21,024 nucleotides of DNA from Bacillota bacterium (lineage in GTDB: Bacteria > Bacillota > Clostridia > Clostridiales > Clostridiaceae): the NCBI GenBank assembly GCA_023435985.1, contig JAEZKY010000350.1:1-21024 (forward strand), read 5' to 3'. Position 1 is the stretch's first letter. Every line of letters begins with the position of its first letter. Below, in pieces: positions 15,284 through 21,024 of the stretch. The translations under genes and the position numbers were made by a program. The notes beneath the pieces are model-generated. The model searched no databases and had not been told where the DNA came from. It saw only the letters and a program-made list of their open reading frames with translations.

Positions 15284-17290
15284 ATGAAGAAAAATAGTAA
15301 GCTGTTTCGAAAAATTGTTATAGGAATTGTATTATTTATTATAATACCTATATTATTAATAGGAGAAATTTCAATTTATAAATTAAAGTCAGCATTAGAA
15401 AGTAGCTTAAAAACAACTAGTATACAAACGATTAAGGAAGTTGATAAAGGATTTTCCGAGTATTTACAGGTGTTAGGTACGCAAATGGATGTAGCAGCAA
15501 AAAACATACATATTAAAGATCTGACTAATTCAGGTGCAGATCATAAGCTTACAGTAAACTATGTTCAAGGAATGTTTAAGGATACTAAATCATCAGTTGA
15601 TGGAATCATAAATGCAGGTTTTGCTGGAGAAAATGGTGAACTAGTATTAGATAGTGGAGTCTTAACCTTAAATGATTTGAATTTTAAGGAAAGAGAATGG
15701 TATGTAAAAGCAAAAGCAGCTAATGGTAAGATAGTATATATTAAACCATATAAAGATGCTGTATCAGGAAAGCAGGTTATGACAGTCGCTCAAGCAGTTA
15801 AAGATGATAATGGACAGTTTATAGGAGTTATAGTAATTGATATGTCCCTTGATGCGGTGCAGAAATACATAGGTGGAATACAATTATTAAATACAGGCTA
15901 TGTTTTACTTGCAGATGGTGATGGAGATATTATAGTAAATAATGATAAAAATACTGTGGCAGAAGATAATGTTACTGGTTTATCGTTCTGGAATTCAGCC
16001 AAAGGGGAAGACCTTGGAGTATACACTTTTGAAAGTAATAAAAAATCATTTTATGTATGTCAGGAAACTAATGAAAAGACTGGATGGAAGCTGGTTGGAA
16101 TCATTGACGGCAAAGAAGTTGAAGATGGTGTAATGGCTATACATGGAACAATGCTTATAATTTCAATTGTATTAGTTATTATAGGAGTTTCCATAGGAGT
16201 TATTGCAGCATTGTATCTTATGAAAGAGATAAATAGATTAAAGAATGTAATTAACAAAGCTTCAAAAGGAGATCTTACAGAAAGAATTACTATTACAGCA
16301 AAGGATGAATTTAAAGAACTTGGTGATGACTTCAACACTATGTTAGACAGCTTATCTGATTTGCTAGACAATGTTCAAAATACATCTGCAAATTTAATTG
16401 AGGCATCTGTAAATATAGCAAGTATGTCAGAGGAAACTACATCTTCAGTATCAGAGGTAACAAATGCCATACAAGAGGTATCAGCTGGAGCTACAAGTCA
16501 AGCACAATTTGCGACTGAGATTGCAGCTAATGCTGAAGAATTATCAGATAGAATAGATGAAGTTGATAAGCATACAAGTAATATTAATAATTTATCAAAT
16601 GTAACTAAAGATTTAAGCAAGCAGGGAATTTTTATAATTCAAGAGTTAATAGATAAGGCTGCAAGTGCTAAAACAAATGCTATTAAGTCTGCAGGCATGG
16701 TTACGGATATGATAGAAAGCATAAATAAAATTAATTACATATCAAATGTAATTGAAGAGATTACTGAACAGACTAATCTTTTAGCATTAAATGCAAGTAT
16801 AGAAGCAGCAAGAGCAGGGGAAGCGGGAAAAGGATTTGCAGTAGTTGCTGAAGAAATAAGAAAACTTGCAGAGGAATCTAAAAAATCTACTGATGAAATA
16901 AAAACTATTGTTACAGAGATAGGCGTTAATGGAAATAATACTAAAGCTGCAATGGAAGCAAGCAGAGAGATGTCTCAGGCACAAGGTGAAGTTATAAAAG
17001 AAACAGAAGATATATTTGCTAAAATAGTTGAATCAATAATACCTTTAACAGATGCAATTAAAGAGATTAAAGATTTAAATGAAAAAATGCATGTAAATAA
17101 GGAAAAAGTAAAATCACAAATAGAAAATATAGCAGCAGTATCAGAAGAATCAGCATCTATATCAGAGGAAGTTACAGCATCAGCAGAAGAAGTGAGTGCA
17201 ACAATGGATGAACTTACACAATATGCAAGTAACCTTGAAAATATTGCTGATGAGTTAAAAGAAAAGATGAGTAAGTTTACTTTAAAGTAA
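15284..17290 (+). CDS. Methyl-accepting chemotaxis protein
   Basis: Membrane chemoreceptor of 668 residues that senses an external ligand and controls CheA. Membrane segment about 10-32, extracellular dCache domain about 40-280 (LNFKEREWYVKAKAANGK and GVIVIDMSLD are typical), membrane segment about 285-312, HAMP about 313-367, then a long signalling coiled coil. Its hairpin tip (about 493-530) is fully conserved: EQTNLLALNASIEAARAGE, then GKGFAVVAEEIRKLA. Methylation-type EE/QE pairs are present on both helices. It shows that the organism is, or was, motile. dCache receptors often bind amino acids, organic acids or sugars; the ligand is not readable here. It stands alone, not in a che operon. 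Ribosome site AAGGGG at 15268-15273. Confidence 0.95.
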   Translation: MKKNSKLFRKIVIGIVLFIIIPILLIGEISIYKLKSALESSLKTTSIQTIKEVDKGFSEYLQVLGTQMDVAAKNIHIKDLTNSGADHKLTVNYVQGMFKDTKSSVDGIINAGFAGENGELVLDSGVLTLNDLNFKEREWYVKAKAANGKIVYIKPYKDAVSGKQVMTVAQAVKDDNGQFIGVIVIDMSLDAVQKYIGGIQLLNTGYVLLADGDGDIIVNNDKNTVAEDNVTGLSFWNSAKGEDLGVYTFESNKKSFYVCQETNEKTGWKLVGIIDGKEVEDGVMAIHGTMLIISIVLVIIGVSIGVIAALYLMKEINRLKNVINKASKGDLTERITITAKDEFKELGDDFNTMLDSLSDLLDNVQNTSANLIEASVNIASMSEETTSSVSEVTNAIQEVSAGATSQAQFATEIAANAEELSDRIDEVDKHTSNINNLSNVTKDLSKQGIFIIQELIDKAASAKTNAIKSAGMVTDMIESINKINYISNVIEEITEQTNLLALNASIEAARAGEAGKGFAVVAEEIRKLAEESKKSTDEIKTIVTEIGVNGNNTKAAMEASREMSQAQGEVIKETEDIFAKIVESIIPLTDAIKEIKDLNEKMHVNKEKVKSQIENIAAVSEESASISEEVTASAEEVSATMDELTQYASNLENIADELKEKMSKFTLK

Positions 17291-17296
17291 AATAAT

Positions 17297-17360
17297 AAAG
17301 ATCATACTTTTGTTAAGCATATATGTCATATAGCTTATACAAAGTATGATCTTTATTTAT
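17297..17360 (+). terminator. Terminator of the chemotaxis receptor gene
   Basis: 14-bp perfect stem, 17297-17310 (AAAGATCATACTTT) with 17341-17354 (AAAGTATGATCTTT), with a further TAAGC/GCTTA helix in the loop, followed by ATTTAT. The two arms are nearly self-symmetric, so it may act in both directions. Confidence 0.75.
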
Positions 17361-17391
17361 GTAGCTGAAATTAACGTTAGGCATATTAAAG

Positions 17392-17459
17392 AAAATAACA
17401 AGTCCAAATATGCTGAGAATATTTTTCATCAGACAAGAAGTAGATTGACTTGTTATTTT
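17392..17459 (-). terminator. Terminator of the MTA/SAH nucleosidase gene
   Basis: 13-bp perfect stem, 17392-17404 (AAAATAACAAGTC) with 17447-17459 (GACTTGTTATTTT), starting 11 bases past the stop of the minus-strand gene; on that strand the 3' arm ends TTTT and is followed by CTTTAA. The 42-nt loop is long but holds AAATAT/ATATTT pairing. Confidence 0.6.
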
Positions 17460-17470
17460 TTGATAATGAC

Positions 17471-18163
17471 TTACATCATTTCAAGCATTTGCTTTAATAT
17501 TCTAGTTGAATTCTTAACTGCAATTGGAATAAATTTTTGATAATCCATATGTGCTCCGTTATTTGCATTATCAGAAATTGATCTAATAACTACAAATGGA
17601 ATTGAGTTTAAGTAGCAAACTTGTGCTATACTAGCACCTTCCATTTCACAGGATATTGCTCCAAATTCTTTGTCTAACCATTGAATTTTTTCAATATTAG
17701 CAACAAATTGATCACCAGAAGCAATTCTTCCAACAAAGCTGTTTAACTCTGGAATCTTTTCACAAGCTTTTTTAGCTAAAGAGACCATTTCTTTATCGCA
17801 TTTGAAATCAAAAGTATCAAGTCTTGGAATTTGTCCCATCTTATCTCCAAAAGCTGTAGTATCCATATCGTGTTGCACTAAGTTTTCAGCAACAACTATA
17901 TCTCCTGGATAAATTTCTTTACCAATTCCACCAGCAACACCAACATTGATAATCTTATCTACATTGTATTCTGATGCTAATATCTGAGCACAAATAGCTG
18001 AATTTACTTTACCAATTCCACAAACTACAGCTACTACATCTTTACCATATAATTTACCCTTGTGGAAAGTCATGTTAGCTTTTTCTTTCTTTGCTTCAAT
18101 ATTTAAGTCTTGTAATAGAATCTCTAATTCCTCTGCCATAGCAGCAATTATTCCAATAGTCAT
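17471..18163 (-). CDS. mtnN: 5'-methylthioadenosine/S-adenosylhomocysteine nucleosidase
   Basis: Cytoplasmic enzyme that cleaves adenine from methylthioadenosine and S-adenosylhomocysteine, feeding methionine salvage and the activated methyl cycle; it also yields the S-ribosylhomocysteine used by LuxS for AI-2. 230 residues, the usual family length. Key residues follow the E. coli enzyme: MTIGIIAAMAEELE (Glu12), GVAGGIG, CEMEGASIAQV (purine/ribose-binding Met-Glu pair) and VVIRSISDNA (Arg and catalytic Asp). AGGAGG lies just upstream of the ATG at 18163-18161. It is a single gene facing the chemoreceptor gene tail to tail, with separate terminators. Confidence 0.96.
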   Translation of the reverse strand: MTIGIIAAMAEELEILLQDLNIEAKKEKANMTFHKGKLYGKDVVAVVCGIGKVNSAICAQILASEYNVDKIINVGVAGGIGKEIYPGDIVVAENLVQHDMDTTAFGDKMGQIPRLDTFDFKCDKEMVSLAKKACEKIPELNSFVGRIASGDQFVANIEKIQWLDKEFGAISCEMEGASIAQVCYLNSIPFVVIRSISDNANNGAHMDYQKFIPIAVKNSTRILKQMLEMM

Positions 18164-18457
18164 ATAATAATTGTCCTCCTAAAAATAATATAATTAAGTA
18201 CAAAACAATGTACATTTATAGATAGCCAACATATGAACTAGACTTATAACTTGCAACCGATAAAACCATCAATCAGTTATGAGTAGTATAATCTAAAAAT
18301 TAAAAGTAATAAATCGAGTTTTTGTTTTGGATATCTATTTAACCAGATAAATAAAACTGGTTAAATATACATAATACTAAGTTATATTATAAGCATAAGT
18401 TAACAAATTTAACAGAGAAAATGCTAAAATTATATATCTAATTTTAGTTTATTTTTA
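18164..18457. other. Divergent intergenic region between mtnN and tcdA
   Basis: About 300 bases without a gene. On the minus strand TTGCAA-N17-TATGTT (about 18262-18234) is a weak promoter candidate for mtnN. A short GTACA/TGTAC inverted repeat lies at 18198-18213. The clearest element is an 11-bp perfect inverted repeat, 18336-18346 (TATTTAACCAG) with 18357-18367 (CTGGTTAAATA), 10-base spacer and no T run on either side, so more like an operator or a processed stem than a terminator. Confidence 0.4.
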
Positions 18458-18466
18458 TGATATAAT
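18458..18466 (+). promoter_or_regulatory. Extended -10 promoter of tcdA
   Basis: TGA-TATAAT at 18458-18466, with no clear -35. The transcript would start about 70 bases before the gene. A TTGACG at 18472-18477 just downstream has no matching -10 at normal spacing. Confidence 0.5.
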
Positions 18467-18543
18467 AGCTATTGACGATTAAAAATATAGGATAACAGGA
18501 TTTTATTATACAAAAATAACTATTTAATAAGGAGAGAAAATAT

Positions 18544-19305
18544 ATGACAGCACAACATTCTTTATCAAGAACAGAATTATTAATAGGTAAAGATGGATTA
18601 GATAAATTAAGAAATAGTAAAGTAATTGTTTTTGGTGTAGGCGGAGTAGGAAGTTATACTATTGAAGCACTTGCAAGAGCTGGAGTTGGCGAGTTAATTA
18701 TAGTTGATGATGATACTGTATGTCTAACAAATTTAAATAGACAGGTACATGCTACGTATAAAACTATAAGCCAGCCTAAAGTTGATGTTATGAAGGAAAG
18801 AATATTATCTATAAACAAAGACTGCAATGTTATAACTCATCAGGTTTTTGTTACTCAAGACAATATAGCAGAAATAATTCCTGATGATGTAGATTATGTT
18901 GTTGATGCAATAGACACAGTATCGGCAAAGCTTGGACTAGTGGAATATTGTTCTAAGAAAAATATAAGAATAATGAGTTCTATGGGTACTGGAAATAAAT
19001 TGGATCCTACTCAATTTAAAGTTACGGATATATTTAAGACAAAGATATGTCCATTGGCTAAAGTTATGAGATCTGAGCTACGTAAACGAGGAATAGAAAA
19101 ACTAAAGGTTGTATATTCAGAAGAAGTCCCTATAAAGCCAAACTATGATGATGTTGTTACATGTAAAACTGGATGTGTCTGCACAGGTGGAACTAAAAAA
19201 TGTGCAATCAAGAGACAAATACCAGGAAGTATATCATTTGTTCCTCCAGTTGCGGGTATGATAATTGGTGGAGAAGTTATAAAGGATATATTAGAAATAA
19301 AGTAA
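18544..19305 (+). CDS. tcdA: tRNA threonylcarbamoyladenosine dehydratase
   Basis: ATP-dependent enzyme of the E1-like/ThiF-MoeB-HesA fold that dehydrates t6A37 of tRNA to cyclic ct6A. 253 residues. The nucleotide loop is VFGVGGVGSYTIEALARAGV (G31, G33, G34, G36), followed by IIVDDDTV and the E1 signature NLNRQ with R66, and K79 (QPKVDVM). The short C-terminal part PGSISFVPPVAGMIIGGEVIKDI is typical of TcdA/CsdL. A Cys cluster, CKTGCVCTGGTKKC (about 209-222), lies before it; such cysteines vary in the family. GGAG at 18531-18534 sets the start. It is followed by a terminator and stands alone. Confidence 0.93.
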   Translation: MTAQHSLSRTELLIGKDGLDKLRNSKVIVFGVGGVGSYTIEALARAGVGELIIVDDDTVCLTNLNRQVHATYKTISQPKVDVMKERILSINKDCNVITHQVFVTQDNIAEIIPDDVDYVVDAIDTVSAKLGLVEYCSKKNIRIMSSMGTGNKLDPTQFKVTDIFKTKICPLAKVMRSELRKRGIEKLKVVYSEEVPIKPNYDDVVTCKTGCVCTGGTKKCAIKRQIPGSISFVPPVAGMIIGGEVIKDILEIK

Positions 19306-19331
19306 CAGAATCTATTAAATAGTATAAAAAC

Positions 19332-19388
19332 AATCCACGATATGTTGAATATAAACAGTAATTATAAACAACATATTGTGGATTTTGT
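19332..19388 (+). terminator. Terminator of tcdA
   Basis: 16-bp stem, 19332-19347 (AATCCACGATATGTTG) with 19369-19384 (CAACATATTGTGGATT; one G-U), 21-nt loop, followed by TTGTTT. Confidence 0.82.
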
Positions 19389-19556
19389 TTATAACTTAAT
19401 GGAAAGAATAAAATAATGTGGATAAAAATGAAAATATGATTGGAAGAATTATTAAAAGGAAATAGATATATAATGTTGAATGAATATTGTTAGGAAGCTT
19501 ATAAAATTAACTGATTATGCCTTAAAGGACATTTATATAAAGTAGGAGAGAGTTAT

Positions 19557-20492
19557 ATGGAATCAGATGCAAATGTAAAGATACAAGTACAAAGTGAAAC
19601 AGAATACTTAATAAAAGACAAAAATGATATTATAATTGGGCGGCTTAATATATTAGAAATGAATGAAAATAGTAGAACATGTGATATAAATCTTAGGTTT
19701 TATAGAGAATATAATTATGAACTATTAAATGCTACACTGATTCTTATTTTGAAAGCTACGTTTAAAGATTCAAATATATTCAAGGTTAACATTAAGGTAC
19801 CAGAAAAAATAGATATTAATGCATTTTTAGATTTAGGATTCACTTTAGAAGGGATGTTTAGTCAAAATGAATACTATAAAGGAGAATATTTTGATGAGTT
19901 ATCATTTGGCATAACTCGCATAGAGTATAGTCAAATGACTAAATATCCTTTAGTAGAATTAAAAGGTCGAAATATAACTCTCAGAAACATAACTTCTGGC
20001 GATGCAAAAGAAATATTGGAATATTATAAAAAGAATAAAATTCATTTAGCACCATTTGAACCAGTAAGAGATGAAAGTTTTTATACTATAGAAACTCAAA
20101 AAAAGCTATTAAATAAAAGTTATAAGGAATTTTTGAATGGAACAGCAATAGATTTAGGAATCTTTAAAGATGAGAAAATAATCGGAAAAATAAAGCTGTC
20201 AGGAATTGTACATGGATCTTATAGGAATGGAACTATAGGCTATTCTATAGACGAGGACGAACAGAGTAAAGGGTATATGACAGAAAGTGTAAAACTTTTA
20301 GTGAAATATGCCTTTAGTGAATGTGAACTTCATAGAGTGGAAGCATCAGCTTTGGTAAACAATATAAAATCAAGAACAGTATTAGAAAAGTGTGGATTTA
20401 AATTAGTTGGAATAAACGAAAAATATCTTCTGATTAATGGAAGATGGGAAGATCATGCAACCTACTATATATTAAAAGAATATCTTTCATAA
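19557..20492 (+). CDS. Two-domain GNAT acetyltransferase (degenerate N-domain plus RimJ/RimL-type C-domain)
   Basis: 311 residues. The C-terminal domain (about 133-311) is a RimJ/RimL-type N-acetyltransferase: LVELKGRNITLRNIT start, IGYSIDEDEQSKGYMTE acetyl-CoA loop (Q236, G239), LHRVEASALVNNIKSRTVLEKCGF and a HATYYIL end. The N-terminal part (about 1-125) has the same strand and helix order (IIGRLNILEM...DINLRF, then FLDLGFTLEGMFSQNEYYKGEYFDELSFGI), ending like a second GNAT domain. Where an acetyl-CoA loop should be it reads YREYNYELLN, so it is probably not catalytic. RimJ/RimL-like proteins acetylate protein N-termini, amino groups of antibiotics or small molecules; the substrate is unknown. 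Start set by AGGAGAG at about 19543-19549. The only possible terminator after it is weak (8-bp stem at 20491-20519). Confidence 0.87.
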   Translation: MESDANVKIQVQSETEYLIKDKNDIIIGRLNILEMNENSRTCDINLRFYREYNYELLNATLILILKATFKDSNIFKVNIKVPEKIDINAFLDLGFTLEGMFSQNEYYKGEYFDELSFGITRIEYSQMTKYPLVELKGRNITLRNITSGDAKEILEYYKKNKIHLAPFEPVRDESFYTIETQKKLLNKSYKEFLNGTAIDLGIFKDEKIIGKIKLSGIVHGSYRNGTIGYSIDEDEQSKGYMTESVKLLVKYAFSECELHRVEASALVNNIKSRTVLEKCGFKLVGINEKYLLINGRWEDHATYYILKEYLS

Positions 20493-20839
20493 AACCTAGA
20501 GATAACTTTTGTAGGTTTTAAGGATTGGTATGGAAAATGAAGGGCGACCTTTGTTGATATTAGAAAAGAAAAAACGGCATAATACTACAATATAAGTTCA
20601 GGTGATGAGAATTCAGTGATATTCTACGATTAACGCTGCGGGGCGTATCAATAATAGAATAAGAAAGAAAAGAAAAGAATTAGCAAGAATTATAAAATTA
20701 AACAGATCATTTAGCATGTTTGTTAATAATCCGGATAAGTATATGTGTTAAGATAAAACACGTCGCTGAGAGCGATAAACAACTTAAAAAAATCGATAAA
20801 GGACTTCAGATAAGAACTTTAAAAGATTTAAAAAAGTTG
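20493..20839. other. Gene-free stretch before the ribosomal RNA promoter
   Basis: About 350 bases with no credible gene. It has a weak 8-bp hairpin (20491-20498 AAAACCTA with 20512-20519 TAGGTTTT) overlapping the GNAT stop, a tiny GNRA-type hairpin AAGG-GCGA-CCTT (20540-20551), and a locally GC-rich spot at about 20634-20648 (ACGCTGCGGGGCGT) that stands out in AT-rich surroundings. TCGCT-GAG-AGCGA (20763-20775) is a small hairpin, probably part of the conserved rRNA upstream region. The 73-codon open frame from 20720 to 20941 spans the promoter and leader and is judged spurious. Confidence 0.5.
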
Positions 20840-20868
20840 TTGACAGACTCTGAAGCAAGTGATATACT
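20805..20868 (+). promoter_or_regulatory. Ribosomal RNA operon promoter with AT-rich upstream element
   Basis: TTGACA (20840-20845), a 17-base spacer and TATACT (20863-20868) form a near-perfect sigma-A promoter. About 30 A/T-rich bases directly upstream (20805-20838, with ATAAGAACTTTAAAAGATTT) look like an UP element for the RNA polymerase alpha subunit, as expected for rRNA operons. Start near 20875, about 140 bases before 16S. Confidence 0.88.
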
Positions 20869-20874
20869 GAGTAA

Positions 20875-21013
20875 GTTGCTTGAGGGTGACAAAAAACAAC
20901 ATAAAATTACAACGAAAGTTGTGAAAGAAAATGGTCTTTGAAAATTGAACAGAAAATAATAAGTACATTTAAGTAAACCAGCAATTTTTATTTGAGTAAG
21001 CTAAGATTAAACT
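20875..21013 (+). promoter_or_regulatory. 16S rRNA leader with boxA-like antitermination sequence
   Basis: Transcribed leader. TGGTCTTTGAAAA at 20932-20944 resembles the boxA element of bacterial rRNA leaders (E. coli TGCTCTTTAACAA), and the run TTTGAAAATTGAACAG is widespread before 16S and in rRNA spacers of Firmicutes. A small hairpin with a GAAA tetraloop, ACAAC-GAAA-GTTGT, lies at 20909-20922. GAGTAAGCTAAGATTAAAC, just before 16S, is typical of clostridial rRNA leaders. Confidence 0.8.
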
Positions 21014-21024
21014 TTTAATTGAGA
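21014..21024 (+). rRNA. 16S rRNA, first bases (partial)
   Basis: The window ends in TTTAATTGAGA, which matches the start of clostridial 16S rRNA; the next bases would be GTTTGATCCTGGCTCAG. Only about 11 bases are inside the window. The exact 5' end is estimated by alignment in mind with E. coli and B. subtilis 16S. Confidence 0.82.

Noticed and set aside
15053..20625. AGTGATATTCTA occurring at about 15055 and 20616 as a dispersed repeat
   Set aside because: Twelve AT-rich bases shared between unrelated contexts with different flanks; likely chance.
20720..20941. 73-codon plus-strand frame before 16S rRNA
   Set aside because: It spans the rRNA promoter, transcription start and leader up to boxA, so it cannot be a normal gene; no ribosome site.

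Overview
The window is AT-rich chromosomal DNA from a mesophilic, solvent- or butyrate-producing Clostridium (sensu stricto, C. beijerinckii-like). This rests on strong AGGAGG-type ribosome sites, low-GC codon use, clostridial protein families, and a typical clostridial 16S rRNA leader at the right edge. I recognised genes by motif and memory, not by database search.

Layout. The left edge (1-131) holds the last 42 codons of an Lrp/AsnC-type regulator, which are not preceded by a start codon in the window. Next is a sugar-uptake and glycan-degradation locus (about 365-12080). It begins with a YesM-type sensor kinase and a YesN-type response regulator. A convergent small lipoprotein gene interrupts the locus. 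A CUT1-type ABC importer follows (binding lipoprotein and two permeases), then a cytoplasmic family-2 glycoside hydrolase and a secreted six-bladed propeller glycosidase with a ricin-type (CBM13) domain. The secreted enzyme looks more like a GH93 exo-arabinanase than a true sialidase. No ATPase gene is present, so the importer probably uses a shared MsmX-type ATPase encoded elsewhere. The likely logic is that the secreted enzyme trims a polysaccharide, YesM/YesN senses a product, the importer takes it up and the GH2 enzyme finishes it.

The second half (12273-20492) is a series of mostly single-gene units, most of them closed by clear hairpin terminators: an AANAT-like acetyltransferase, a DUF2935 protein (minus strand), a ferredoxin-nitroreductase fusion with a structured 5' leader, a methyl-accepting chemotaxis protein with a possible sigma-D promoter, MTA/SAH nucleosidase (minus strand), the tRNA t6A dehydratase TcdA, and a two-domain GNAT protein.

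The right edge (about 20840-21024) is the start of a ribosomal RNA operon: a near-consensus promoter with an AT-rich upstream element, a boxA-like antitermination sequence, and the first bases of 16S rRNA. No CRISPR array, insertion sequence, prophage or tRNA gene was seen. I did not find an obviously new multi-gene system. The best leads are the glycan locus itself, the switch-like leader of the nitroreductase gene, and the internally duplicated DUF2935 protein.
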